Shown here in pieces: positions 25,411-33,942 of a DNA stretch of 55,076 nt. The notes beneath the pieces were generated by a model that had not been told where the DNA came from, did no database searches, and saw nothing but the letters and a program-made list of their open reading frames with translations. Each line of letters opens with the position of its first letter. The stretch's first letter is position 1. This DNA comes from Nitrospirota bacterium (GTDB lineage Bacteria; Nitrospirota; Thermodesulfovibrionia; Thermodesulfovibrionales; UBA6898), in the NCBI GenBank assembly GCA_024275975.1, contig JAJRYC010000002.1:1-55076 (forward strand), written 5' to 3'. Both the position numbers and the translations under genes were made by a program.

Positions 25411-26661
25411 TCAGTCGACTATAATTTCTCCCGGGAATTTCAGGGTAAAAGTCGTGCCCTTGTCCCTGATACCCACACCAACATCTATAATCCCTCCGTG
25501 CGAAACTACAATTTTATGTGCGATAGAAAGGCCAAGGCCTGTCCCCCTCTCTTTCGTGGTATAAAAAGGAAGAAAGATTTTGTCACGGATATTGTCCGGA
25601 ATCCCGTGACCAGTGTCCGAAATTGATATAACCAGGGAATCCCCGGTCGAGACTCCGATATTCAGACTGCCACCTTCTGGCATTGCTTCAACGGCATTCT
25701 GGAACAGATTACTGAAAAGCTGCCTCATCTGTATTTCATCTCCTTTTATGACCGGCAGCTTATCAGCCCGGATGGAGATATTTCCATACTCGTCCCGGTC
25801 TTTTATGGCCTTAATACAGGAAGTCGCGAGCTCATCCAGGTCGACGTCGTAAGGTATTAATTCCGTGGGTCGCGCGAATGACAGAAAGTCGGCTATAATC
25901 CTGTCCATAACCGCCACTTCCCTCGTAATCGAATCAATGGCCGGCATTAAAGAGTTATCCGCTTTTTTTGAAAGTATCTTTGTATACCCGGAGATGACAG
26001 CCATAGGGTTTCTTAGTTCATGAGAGATCCCAGCGGACATTTCACCAAGTGAAGACAGCCGCTCCCTCAGTTCCATCTGTGACTGAAAGGCCTTAAGCTC
26101 CGTCAGGTCCGTAAAGACCAGTATCTGTCCTATTATATTATTGGAACTGTCCTTAAGCGGCGAGATCGTAAGCCCGAGCCATATTCTCTTGCTGGTTTGC
26201 GTGGTATAGCTTATTTCCGCCCTCTCGACAGTCTTTTTGCTCTCTATAATATCGGTAATCGGGCTATTTAATATCTCATTATGCCTTCTTCCGGCAATAT
26301 TGGACTCCTTCAGTCCGAGTATTTTCGCGGCAGTTGAATTTATCCTGGTAATCCTGGATTCACAATCAAAGCTTATCACCCCGCTCGGTACGCTCTGGAA
26401 AATATTTTCATTGTATATTTCGATTGTTGACGCCTTCTCCTCCGCGTTCTTCTTCAGCATCTCGAGTTCCCTTTCTTTTTCCTTCAACCTGGAGACAAGG
26501 GTATGAAAGGTATCAACGACAAATCCGACATGACCTGCGTCATACTTCTGTATTTCAGGTCTTTTTCTGTAATACCCGACAACTATCTTTATAATGCAGG
26601 AAAAAAAGAGGATTGTACAGATCGAGAAGAGAGTAATTATCGTAACAGTATCCTGGTTCAT
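25411..26661 (-). CDS. PAS-domain sensor histidine kinase
   Basis: A 416-aa membrane sensor kinase. One N-terminal membrane helix (residues 8-30) is followed by a coiled coil and a PAS domain (about 75-185, SVPSGVISFDCESRITRINS). The phospho-acceptor histidine is in GISHELRNPMAVISGYTK, and the HATPase part has N, G1 and G2 boxes (LFQNAVEAMPEGG, ISDTGHGIP, GTGLGLSIAHKI). It resembles NtrB/ZraS-type kinases. No response regulator is adjacent, so its partner is unknown. It ends the rimP-nusA-recG-pilD run, starting 11 bp after the prepilin peptidase stop. Confidence 0.92.
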   Translation of the reverse strand: MNQDTVTIITLFSICTILFFSCIIKIVVGYYRKRPEIQKYDAGHVGFVVDTFHTLVSRLKEKERELEMLKKNAEEKASTIEIYNENIFQSVPSGVISFDCESRITRINSTAAKILGLKESNIAGRRHNEILNSPITDIIESKKTVERAEISYTTQTSKRIWLGLTISPLKDSSNNIIGQILVFTDLTELKAFQSQMELRERLSSLGEMSAGISHELRNPMAVISGYTKILSKKADNSLMPAIDSITREVAVMDRIIADFLSFARPTELIPYDVDLDELATSCIKAIKDRDEYGNISIRADKLPVIKGDEIQMRQLFSNLFQNAVEAMPEGGSLNIGVSTGDSLVISISDTGHGIPDNIRDKIFLPFYTTKERGTGLGLSIAHKIVVSHGGIIDVGVGIRDKGTTFTLKFPGEIIVD

Positions 26662-26671
26662 ACTTTAGATT

Positions 26672-27436
26672 TCAGTATAAATACCATTTCAATATCTCCT
26701 GCCCGAAAAACAGGCTGACCAGAGTTCCGAGTGCAAGAAAAGGCCCGAAAGGAATCTTGTATTTTCTTCCCTTGCCCTTAGCCGCCATCAGAAATAAACC
26801 GACAATCGAACCTGAAAGACTCCCCAGAAGAGTCGTCAGAAGTACAGCCTTCCAGCCCAGAAACGCCCCCACCATCGCCATCATTTTGATGTCGCCACCG
26901 CCCATGCCGCCCCTGCTCAACACGGCAACGAGATAAAAGAATCCCCCGCCGAAGAGAAAACCGATGACTGATGCCTTATATCCCAGCGCGGACGCCCTCA
27001 GAAAGGGGTCAGGCAGAAGAAGAGACCCTGCCAACAGCCCGATCGGGATTCCCACGAGCGTGATCCTGTCGGGTATTATCTGATAGTCCAGGTCGATAAA
27101 AGTTATGACTATCAGTGATGAAACCAGAACACAGTACAGGAGAAAATCCCATCCTGGACCGTATCTCCAGAGAAGACTTACATACAGGAAGGCGTTAATT
27201 GCCTCCACAACCGGATATCTGACCGATATCTTATCTTTACAGTGCCTGCATCTGCCCAGCAGAAGCAGATAGCTTATTAGAGGAATATTGTCCCACGGCC
27301 TGACAGGACTGTCGCATGACGTGCATCTTGATGAAGGCCACACAACGGACATGTTCCTGGGAATCCTGTATATACAGACATTCAGGAATGAGCCGATCAA
27401 TGAACCAAAGACAAAGACTGCAAAATAAAAAAACAC
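26672..27436 (-). CDS. pilD: Prepilin leader peptidase / N-methyltransferase
   Basis: An inner-membrane aspartic protease (family A24) that cleaves and N-methylates type IV prepilins or type II secretion pseudopilins. The 254-aa protein has the N-terminal GSFLNVCIYRIPRNMSVVWP, two CxxC pairs of the zinc-binding cytosolic domain (CTSCDSP and CRHCK) and the catalytic aspartates in FIDLDYQIIPD and GGGDIKMMAMVGAFLGW. GTG start behind GAGG, directly abutting the TAG of the preceding gene. No pilin genes are in the window. Confidence 0.94.
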   Translation of the reverse strand: MFFYFAVFVFGSLIGSFLNVCIYRIPRNMSVVWPSSRCTSCDSPVRPWDNIPLISYLLLLGRCRHCKDKISVRYPVVEAINAFLYVSLLWRYGPGWDFLLYCVLVSSLIVITFIDLDYQIIPDRITLVGIPIGLLAGSLLLPDPFLRASALGYKASVIGFLFGGGFFYLVAVLSRGGMGGGDIKMMAMVGAFLGWKAVLLTTLLGSLSGSIVGLFLMAAKGKGRKYKIPFGPFLALGTLVSLFFGQEILKWYLY

Positions 27437-27751
27437 CTAATCCTCCAATCCGCTGATCCCGGAGGCTTTCTGCTTCAGTTCATCTATACCCGTTTCGATT
27501 TCTTCTATTTCAGCCAGGGTATCAATCACAAGCTTGTCCCTGAATATATTCCTGTCGGTATGTCCTTTCAGGTCAAACACTCGCCGGCCTATCTTTTTTA
27601 GTAACTCATCCTTTTTCCTGTCCATCTCCTTCGACTCATACAGTAATTTGATCACGGCTATTTCAATCTTTATCCTTTCAGAAAGAATAGTGGCAAACCA
27701 TCTTATTTTTTCGATGCCTCCCTTGAATGTTTCATACAGTTTCTTGAACAT
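27437..27751 (-). CDS. Hypothetical helical protein between recG and pilD
   Basis: A 104-aa protein from ATG 27751, behind an excellent GGAGG; longer readings run into recG and lack a ribosome site. It is almost entirely charged helix with heptad spacing (IEKIRWFATILSERIKIEIA, KEMDRKKDELLKKIGRRVFD, IEEIETGIDELKQKASG), so a coiled coil is likely. There is no signal peptide or membrane segment. No family was recognised. Its place in a tight operon (10 bp after recG, 0 bp before pilD) says it is expressed with them, not what it does. Confidence 0.7.
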   Translation of the reverse strand: MFKKLYETFKGGIEKIRWFATILSERIKIEIAVIKLLYESKEMDRKKDELLKKIGRRVFDLKGHTDRNIFRDKLVIDTLAEIEEIETGIDELKQKASGISGLED

Positions 27752-27761
27752 ATCGCCTCCA

Positions 27762-29849
27762 TTATCCTGTTCTGCAGAAATCGACTTTCCCTTTCCAGAA
27801 TGCTTCGACCGACTTCCCGAGCAAAGGGTATTCTTCCAGCCCGGGACTTGCATCTATTAAGTTAAACGCCTCTGTTCTTGCTGTCTCGAGTATCTCAATA
27901 TCTCTTACTATGTCCGCATTTTTCAGCTCCGGCATCCCGGACTGCTTTGTCCCCAGAAACTCACCGGGCCCCCTAATCTTCAGGTCTTCTTCCGATATTC
28001 TGAATCCGTCATTACTCTTAATCATAATATTGAGCCGGCGTTTCGCGTCATCTCCATATGGTTCATATACTATCAGAAGACAGTACGACCTGTCAGCGCC
28101 CCGTCCTACCCTCCCCCTCAACTGGTGGAGCTGGGCAAGCCCGAACCTCTCGGCGTGAATTACAAGCATTACAGTCGCGTTAGGCACATCCATCCCGACT
28201 TCTATCACGGTTGTGCTGACAAGAATATCTATTTCTCCTCTCTTAAAAGAGGTCATCACATCTTCCTTTTCACCGGCATTCATTCTACCGTGCAGTAATT
28301 CAATCCTGAATTCAGGGAATATTTTCCTGAAGGCCTCCATCCCCTGGACAGCTGACTTGAGACCGGACTTTTCCGACTCTTCTATCGCCGGATAGACGAC
28401 ATACGACTGTCTGCCCCTCTTTGTCTCGCCAAGTAACAGACTGTATATAGCATCTTTTTGCGATGAATTAAACAATTTTGTGATCACCGGCTTCCTGCCG
28501 GGAGGCAGTTCATCGATTACCGAGCAGTCAAGATCACCGTACAGGGTAAGGGAAAGAGACCTTGGTATCGGTGTGGCGGTCATCACAAGGACATCCGGAT
28601 TCATACCTTTCTTTCCGAGTAACGACCTCTGCATAACACCGAATTTATGCTGCTCATCGATCACGGCAAGTCCAAGATTCCCGAAAATGACGCCTTCCTG
28701 TATAAGCGCATGGGTGCCTATGATAATTTTTATTTCACCAGATGCTATACGGTCCATCCGTCTGTCCCTGGAACCGCCGGAAACCAGCACCGGCTCCAGC
28801 CCGATATTTTCTATCAACCCGTAAACACCAAGATAATGCTGCTCCGCGAGCACTTCCGTGGGTGCCATTAACACAGCCTGATACCCGCATTCAACGGCGT
28901 TAAGCATAGCCAGCAACGCTACAATAGTCTTGCCACACCCAACATCGCCCTGTATCAGCCGGTGCATGGGATAGGGACTCCGCATGTCCCTGATAATGCT
29001 CTCGACCGCCCTTCCCTGTGCGCGCGTCAATTCAAACCGCAGGTTTTCCAGAAGCGCCTTTCGCATTTTTCCGGCGGACTTGAATGAGATGCCTTTATTT
29101 CTTGCCGTTCTCTTCTTCTGGAGCGCCATGCCGGTCTCGAACATAAAAAGCTCATCAAAAAAGAGTCTCTTATGGTAAAGAGTGGAACATCCGTTGAATA
29201 AGTCCATGTGGAGGTTGTCTTCAGGGAAATGCAGACGAATAATACTCTGATGTAATGCGGGCAGGTTGTTCTTTTCGATAATTTCGCGCGGTATCGAATC
29301 AATTACATCCTCCGCGTATGTGTTGACAATTGAGAAAATGATATTCCTGAACTGTCTCTGACTGAGCCCCTCGGTCACTCTGTAAACCGGGACGACCCTC
29401 TGCGTATGGATACAGGCGTCATCCCCTGTAATTATTTCATATTCGGGATTGTCGATCACCAGGCAATCGCCGGAGTAAGCGTTTCTTGCAACAGTCCCGC
29501 TGAAGACCGCTTCCAGCCCCTCGCTGAACCTCTTTTTCAGAAAGCCCTGGTTAAACCATCTGCATTTTAAGGACGCAGTGCCGTCATTAATAACGGCCTC
29601 TAATATTCTGACCTTCCTTCCACGCGCCAATGTAAGTCCCGATGAAACGATTGTCCCCCTGACAGTTTCATAACTTCCGGCCCTGATATCACGGATTTTC
29701 ACGGGATTGCTTCTGTCTTCGTATCTGTAAGGCAGGTAATAAAGCGCGTCCTTGACCGTTTTAATTCCAAGACGGCCCAGGAGAACAGCCATCCGGGGTC
29801 CTACACCTTTAGCATCCTGTATGTGGCGGTCTGAAAGATCGCTATCCAT
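27762..29849 (-). CDS. recG: ATP-dependent DNA helicase RecG
   Basis: A branch-migration helicase that regresses stalled forks and acts on Holliday junctions. The 695-aa protein has an N-terminal wedge/OB domain (GVGPRMAVLLGRLGIKTVKD) and helicase motifs RLIQGDVGCGKTIVA, MAPTEVLAEQHY, VIDEQHKFG (the DEQH box), MTATPIPRSLSLT, LHGRMN and QLRGRVGRGAD. I take the ATG at 29849 over a TTG one codon earlier. It overlaps the nusA end by 8 bp. Confidence 0.96.
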   Translation of the reverse strand: MDSDLSDRHIQDAKGVGPRMAVLLGRLGIKTVKDALYYLPYRYEDRSNPVKIRDIRAGSYETVRGTIVSSGLTLARGRKVRILEAVINDGTASLKCRWFNQGFLKKRFSEGLEAVFSGTVARNAYSGDCLVIDNPEYEIITGDDACIHTQRVVPVYRVTEGLSQRQFRNIIFSIVNTYAEDVIDSIPREIIEKNNLPALHQSIIRLHFPEDNLHMDLFNGCSTLYHKRLFFDELFMFETGMALQKKRTARNKGISFKSAGKMRKALLENLRFELTRAQGRAVESIIRDMRSPYPMHRLIQGDVGCGKTIVALLAMLNAVECGYQAVLMAPTEVLAEQHYLGVYGLIENIGLEPVLVSGGSRDRRMDRIASGEIKIIIGTHALIQEGVIFGNLGLAVIDEQHKFGVMQRSLLGKKGMNPDVLVMTATPIPRSLSLTLYGDLDCSVIDELPPGRKPVITKLFNSSQKDAIYSLLLGETKRGRQSYVVYPAIEESEKSGLKSAVQGMEAFRKIFPEFRIELLHGRMNAGEKEDVMTSFKRGEIDILVSTTVIEVGMDVPNATVMLVIHAERFGLAQLHQLRGRVGRGADRSYCLLIVYEPYGDDAKRRLNIMIKSNDGFRISEEDLKIRGPGEFLGTKQSGMPELKNADIVRDIEILETARTEAFNLIDASPGLEEYPLLGKSVEAFWKGKVDFCRTG

Positions 29850-30963
29850 CAACAGAAGGGTTATCGTTTTTCTGACGGTCCTTCTTTATTGAATCCGCAA
29901 GCGCTTTATCGGTCTCTTCCATTCTGATTTTTGAGTATTCAGTGTCACTTATTATATCGATGTCCCATCCTGTGAGCTTCATGGCAAGTCTCACATTCTG
30001 GCCCTTTTTCCCGATCGCAAGCGACAACTGCTGGTCATTTACAACAACCATCGCTGTTTTGCCCTCTTCATTAATGCCGATCTTATCGATACTGGCCGGG
30101 CTGAGAGCCCGAGCGACTAGAATTCTGGGATCATCCGTCCAGGGGATAATATCAATTCTTTCTCCCTTGAGCTCGCGTACTATAATCTGCACCCTCGTCC
30201 CCTTCATTCCGACACAGGAACCGACAGGATCAACAGTACTGTCTTTTGCATAGACGGCTATTTTCGTGCGCTCGCCAGGTTCCCTCACGATGTCCTTTAT
30301 CAAAACAAGACCCTCGTTAATTTCCGGCACTTCCAGCCTGAACAATCCGGCCACAAAATCAGGGACCGTCCTCGATAACATTATAGCAGGCCCTTTTTGT
30401 GAAACTTTCACGTCTACTATTATCGCCTTTACAGTATCGCCTCTTTTGAGGTTCTCATTTGGAAGGGCCTCTTTAAAGGGAAGCAACGCCTCTGTTTTTC
30501 CCAGATTAAGATAATACACACCCTTTTCTCTTCTCATTATCACGCCGCTGACAACCTGGCCGATCCTATCCTTGAAATCATTGTAAATAACGTCTCTTTC
30601 AGCCTCTCTGACCCTCTGGAATATGACCTGCTTGGCGGTCTGGGCCGCTATTCTTCCCAGATCATGGAGGTCAAGGGGAATGTCAACGGTCTCGCCTTCT
30701 TTACTGTCCGGAAATAATTTGCAGGCATCGACTATTGATATCTCCTCATAGGGATCTGCTACGTCTGCGACTATCGTCTTGGATTCAAAGACGTCTATGT
30801 TGCATTTCTGGCGGTCTATCGAGAGGTTTATGTTTCTCTTATCTCCGTATTTCTTCCTTATCGCGGAGACAAGCGCCGACTCAAGCGCTTCAATCAAAAT
30901 TTCTTTTGATATGCCCTTTTCCCTGCTGATCTGTTCAATTACATAACATAGTTCTTTTGTCAT
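29842..30963 (-). CDS. nusA: Transcription termination/antitermination protein NusA
   Basis: An RNA-polymerase-associated factor controlling pausing, termination and antitermination. The 373-aa protein has the N-terminal RNAP-binding domain (about 1-125), an S1 domain (about 130-200, GQVVSGVIMRREKGVYYLNL) and two KH domains (GSCVGMKGTRVQIIVRELKG, LAIGKKGQNVRLAMKLTGWD). The C-terminal acidic repeats of proteobacterial NusA are absent, as in many other phyla. The ATG overlaps the rimP stop by 4 bp. infB, the usual next gene, is replaced here by recG. Confidence 0.96.
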   Translation of the reverse strand: MTKELCYVIEQISREKGISKEILIEALESALVSAIRKKYGDKRNINLSIDRQKCNIDVFESKTIVADVADPYEEISIVDACKLFPDSKEGETVDIPLDLHDLGRIAAQTAKQVIFQRVREAERDVIYNDFKDRIGQVVSGVIMRREKGVYYLNLGKTEALLPFKEALPNENLKRGDTVKAIIVDVKVSQKGPAIMLSRTVPDFVAGLFRLEVPEINEGLVLIKDIVREPGERTKIAVYAKDSTVDPVGSCVGMKGTRVQIIVRELKGERIDIIPWTDDPRILVARALSPASIDKIGINEEGKTAMVVVNDQQLSLAIGKKGQNVRLAMKLTGWDIDIISDTEYSKIRMEETDKALADSIKKDRQKNDNPSVDG

Positions 30964-31421
30964 TTAAGCTCTATTTCCAATCTTGCTTTAGCTATCTGAT
31001 CAAATGGAATATATATTACGGCTTTTTTGTCAATCGACAATTCAAGATTGTCTCCCGTGACATCTGTAAGCCTTCCCACAAAAAACTTCTGGTTATTAAT
31101 GCTTTCTTTCGTAACAATTCTGACCAGTTTTCCGATGTTTTTCTCAAAATCTTCAGGTCCATTCAGGGCCCTGTCCAAGCCGGGAGAGGCAACCTCAAGC
31201 GTATATGAAGTCCTGATCGGGTCCTCCACGTCTAAAATAGTTGACATCGCCCTGCTGAATTTCCCACAGTCTTCAAGGGTTACTCCCTGATCCTTATCGA
31301 TAAATATTCTCACAATTGCGTTTCTCAAGCTTCCTTTCAGTTCAATATCGGCGATCTGCACGCCGTATTCAGCAGCTATTGAATCAGCCAGTTCATATAT
31401 TTTTCTTTTTACCTCAGCCAT
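30960..31421 (-). CDS. rimP: Ribosome maturation factor RimP
   Basis: A factor for 30S subunit assembly. The 153-aa protein (ATG 31421) has the two-domain RimP pattern: the N-terminal alpha/beta domain (SIAAEYGVQIADIELKGSLR, then VRIFIDKDQGVTLEDC) with TLEVASPGLDRAL, and a C-terminal SH3-like domain. The start has no Shine-Dalgarno sequence, and a terminator-type hairpin ends only seven bases upstream. It opens the operon with nusA, recG, a hypothetical gene, the prepilin peptidase and a histidine kinase. Confidence 0.94.
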   Translation of the reverse strand: MAEVKRKIYELADSIAAEYGVQIADIELKGSLRNAIVRIFIDKDQGVTLEDCGKFSRAMSTILDVEDPIRTSYTLEVASPGLDRALNGPEDFEKNIGKLVRIVTKESINNQKFFVGRLTDVTGDNLELSIDKKAVIYIPFDQIAKARLEIELK

Positions 31422-31428
31422 ATAAAAC

Positions 31429-31455
31429 AAAAGAGTGGGTATTGCCCACTCTTTT
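31429..31455 (-). terminator. Terminator-like hairpin in rimP leader
   Basis: A perfect 11-bp stem (AAAAGAGTGGG 31429-31439, CCCACTCTTTT 31445-31455) with a 5-nt loop. Read on the minus strand it is followed by GTTTTAT and then the rimP ATG. It lies between the rimP promoter (31488-31516) and the start codon, so rimP-operon transcripts from that promoter must pass it. It could also end queE transcripts. Confidence 0.75.
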
Positions 31456-31487
31456 CAATAAATCCGAACAAAAAATGAATAACATAA

Positions 31488-31516
31488 ATTATATCAATAA
31501 ACCCACCAAAAATCAA
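31488..31516 (-). promoter_or_regulatory. Sigma-70 promoter of the rimP-nusA operon
   Basis: On the minus strand TTGATT (31511-31516), 17 bp, then a perfect TATAAT (31488-31493) preceded by TGA, which also gives an extended -10. Predicted start near 31481 gives a leader of about 60 nt containing the hairpin at 31429-31455. Confidence 0.7.
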
Positions 31517-31611
31517 TTCAGCTCAATACATGGTTCTTATGCAATAATTATATTGGAATACCATTATATTGAGTATAATGTCAAGAACTATATATGTAAA
31601 GGTAGAAAACC

Positions 31612-31668
31612 ATGACAAACGATAATAAAGAAATCCTGGATACGCATACACACCCGGATGAAGATTAA
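31612..31668 (+). other. 18-codon mini-ORF convergent with queE
   Basis: ATG at 31612 opens an 18-codon frame (MTNDNKEILDTHTHPDED) whose TAA overlaps the queE stop codon on the other strand by two bases. The DTHTHPD string recalls the first strand of TatD/PHP-type metal hydrolases, so it may be the start of a lost gene or mere chance. A TATAAT lies at 31574-31579. The ribosome site is weak. I do not claim it is expressed. Confidence 0.25.
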
Positions 31669-31973
31669 ACCCCTCTCCTGTCCGGGCCGAAAATATATTT
31701 GTGGATCTGGAGATTAAGCCTTATATCCAGGTTGTCATCGACAATCCACCCAGCAAGCTCGGCGGGGTCTAACAACCCAAACACTGGGGAAAACAATACT
31801 TCAGCCCTGTCCTGGAGCTTACGCCCATGGACTATATCTTTCGCCCAATCATAATCATTCCGGCCACCCAGTACAAATTTTATCTCATCCGTGGGTTTTA
31901 TGAGATCTAAACCCGAAAAATCCATCTTATCGCTCATGCCGCTCCCAGGGGTCTTTATATCAAGGATGACCAC
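31665..31973 (-). CDS. queE: QueE, C-terminal part (gene with in-frame amber)
   Basis: C-terminal half of 7-carboxy-7-deazaguanine synthase, in the same frame as the 31992-32303 segment and separated from it by TAG at 31992-31994. Between the stop and this ATG lie six codons (GIDKRA) that continue the protein, so the ATG is internal. It has LDIKTPGSGMSDKMDFSGLD and IKFVLGGRNDYDWAKDIV, typical of QueE, and a C-terminal QIHKYIFGPDRRGV. Confidence 0.85.
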   Translation of the reverse strand: MVILDIKTPGSGMSDKMDFSGLDLIKPTDEIKFVLGGRNDYDWAKDIVHGRKLQDRAEVLFSPVFGLLDPAELAGWIVDDNLDIRLNLQIHKYIFGPDRRGV

Positions 31974-31991
31974 GGCGCGTTTATCGATGCC

Positions 31992-32303
31992 CTATATGCT
32001 TTTAGAGCCGTTGGTCTCGATTAATACATGACATCCCTCATCAAGCAGTGCAGGAACCAGAACATGCAGCTCCGCCTCCTGGAGAAGAGGTTCTCCCCCT
32101 GTAATCTCTACAAGATTCGGCCCTGACAGCCTGACCCGGCCCATAATCTCATCTACCGGCATCTCTGTCCCGTCACTATACGCGTATTGAGTATCGCAAT
32201 AAGCGCACCTCAGGTTACAGCCGCTGAACCGGATAAAAGTACATGGAAGCCCTGCATAACTCGACTCTCCCTGTATGCCCGTAAATATCTCGCTGATTTT
32301 CAT
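31992..32303 (-). CDS. queE: 7-carboxy-7-deazaguanine synthase, N-terminal part (interrupted)
   Basis: A radical-SAM enzyme that makes 7-carboxy-7-deazaguanine for queuosine (and other 7-deazaguanine) synthesis. It shows the QueE start EIFTGIQGESSYAGLPCTFI, the cluster-binding motif CxxxCxxC (CNLRCAYCDT) and the SAM-binding EITGGEPLLQ. The frame stops at amber 31992-31994 after LIETNGSKSI. The stop falls at a poorly conserved position, just before the KTPGSG region. Uninterrupted length is about 212 aa, normal for the family. No queC, queD or folE is adjacent. Confidence 0.9.
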   Translation of the reverse strand: MKISEIFTGIQGESSYAGLPCTFIRFSGCNLRCAYCDTQYAYSDGTEMPVDEIMGRVRLSGPNLVEITGGEPLLQEAELHVLVPALLDEGCHVLIETNGSKSI

Positions 32304-32346
32304 ATTATCTTAACGATATTCAAAGAAATTCCCTTGTTGTCCATTG

Positions 32347-33195
32347 TCATCCATGTTCCTCGGCCGTTTTGCCGCTACGCTTGATTATTATGATATAACC
32401 GGAAAAAATTACAAGAAAACCTCCCATAAGCGATCTGTATCCCGGTACCTCGCTGTAAAAAATAAGCGCAAGCAGCATCGCTGCCACAGGTTCAAGGTAG
32501 CCGAGCACAGCGGCCTTGGTCGCCCTCACTTTTTGCAACCCCTTAATATACAGCAAGGGCGCGACAGTGGAATGAAGAAGCCCCATCAGGACCAGATATC
32601 CCGCGATTTCCAGAGGTATTTCATTCACGAAAGGAAACAGCAATAAGACAACAACAAGGTTCTGGAAGATCGTTATTATCAATATGCTGTAATTTCTCGT
32701 CAGAAATCTGCCTATAATTATTATAAGGGCATAGGCGACACCGGACAAAACTCCGGCCGTGATTCCCGCTATATTCTCATCGGAATAAGAAAATCCGTTC
32801 AGCATCAACCAGAGGCCCGCGCTTGAGACTATTATCGCCAGGACAACAAACCTGTCGATCGCTTCCTTCAGCAGCAGGGGCGCCAGGACAGCGACAAAAA
32901 TAGGGGCGGTATAATGAGTTAATACCGCGTTGGCAATCGTAGTGTGAGTGAACGCGTAATAAAAAAACAGATTATTCAAAAGAAAAAAAGGCCCGAGTAA
33001 AAAAAGGGTGGGGATATTTCCTGGTTTGGGAAGCTTCTTGCGTTCGCTGGTCGAAAACAGAATTGTGCATTGAGCTATCAGTGCTATGAGGGCAGGGAAA
33101 AAAATCGTGTTAGTCAAAGGTGTATCGGCCATTCTGATGATAATGCCCAGAGAACTCCAGATAAATATCGCGGTAAGAATATAAATAGAAGACAT
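32347..33195 (-). CDS. EamA/DMT-family transporter
   Basis: A 282-aa inner-membrane protein with about ten hydrophobic helices arranged as two EamA halves (FFYYAFTHTTIANAVLTHYT in the first, GLLHSTVAPLLYIKGLQKVR in the second). The drug/metabolite transporter superfamily exports amino acids, nucleobases or sugars, and the substrate cannot be told here. The C-terminal tail is basic and cytoplasmic. Confidence 0.9.
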   Translation of the reverse strand: MSSIYILTAIFIWSSLGIIIRMADTPLTNTIFFPALIALIAQCTILFSTSERKKLPKPGNIPTLFLLGPFFLLNNLFFYYAFTHTTIANAVLTHYTAPIFVAVLAPLLLKEAIDRFVVLAIIVSSAGLWLMLNGFSYSDENIAGITAGVLSGVAYALIIIIGRFLTRNYSILIITIFQNLVVVLLLFPFVNEIPLEIAGYLVLMGLLHSTVAPLLYIKGLQKVRATKAAVLGYLEPVAAMLLALIFYSEVPGYRSLMGGFLVIFSGYIIIIKRSGKTAEEHG

Positions 33196-33456
33196 TGGTT
33201 AATCTAGGCGGACAACGGCTGGCCTTCCGTGTTTTTCAGCACTCTTTCACGCGATACCGCATCCTGCACATATTTAAATGGAATCTTTTCATTTTTTTTA
33301 ATATATTAACAGGAGCGTCCGCGTAACGTCCACCGCATCGGTTTCCCCTGCGCGCGCATATATTTCCCCGCCTTCCATGCTATCCCGCTGTTCAGCAGAA
33401 TGGAACGTTATACCTGCGCCTTCACGGCATAAAATCCGACGCCAGCTCAATCCCGT
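33196..33456. other. Spacer without recognisable features
   Basis: About 260 bp between the coaD stop and the transporter start, all minus-strand context. I see no gene and no clear hairpin. The transporter promoter presumably lies here. Confidence 0.4.
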
Positions 33457-33942
33457 TCAAACAACACCGAACTTCGCTCTCAACGCCTTCTCAACATGGA
33501 CCGGAACAAATTTTTTTATATTGCCGCCAAAAGAGGCGATTTCCTTAACCATCGTTGCCGTAAGGAATGAATATTCTTCACTCGGCATCATAAATACTGT
33601 CTCGATTTCAGGCAGGAGCCGCCTGTTCATCAGCGCCATCTGAAGCTCATATTCAAAATCAGACACAGCCCTCAACCCCCTGATAATAGCAACACCTTTT
33701 TTACTCTTCACATACTCAACAAGGAGTTCATTGAATTTTTCGACCTGAACCCTTCTATAGTTCTTCAGCGACTGTTTCAGCAGGGAAATGCGTTCTTCAA
33801 CACTGAAAAGCGGTTTTTTCTTCAGGCTGGGCGCAAGAGCGACGATAATTTCATCGAAGATCACCAACCCCCTGACAATAAGATCACGGTGCCCGTTAGT
33901 AAAAGGATCAAAGGTACCCGGATAAATCGCAATTTTCTTCAT
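33457..33942 (-). CDS. coaD: Phosphopantetheine adenylyltransferase
   Basis: The fourth step of coenzyme A synthesis, joining AMP to 4'-phosphopantetheine. The 161-aa protein shows the nucleotidyltransferase motif YPGTFDPFTNGHRDLIVRG (HxGH variant TNGH), KKGVAIIRGLRAVSDFEYEL and YSFLTATMVKEIASFGGNI, all diagnostic for CoaD. It overlaps rsmD by 4 bp. Confidence 0.97.
   Translation of the reverse strand: MKKIAIYPGTFDPFTNGHRDLIVRGLVIFDEIIVALAPSLKKKPLFSVEERISLLKQSLKNYRRVQVEKFNELLVEYVKSKKGVAIIRGLRAVSDFEYELQMALMNRRLLPEIETVFMMPSEEYSFLTATMVKEIASFGGNIKKFVPVHVEKALRAKFGVV

Noticed and set aside
31992-31994. Pyrrolysine or reassigned TAG as explanation for the nadE and queE ambers
   Set aside because: Several other genes here (hslV, nusA, the hypothetical at 27437) end in TAG as true stops, the interrupted positions are unrelated, and no pyl genes are visible.
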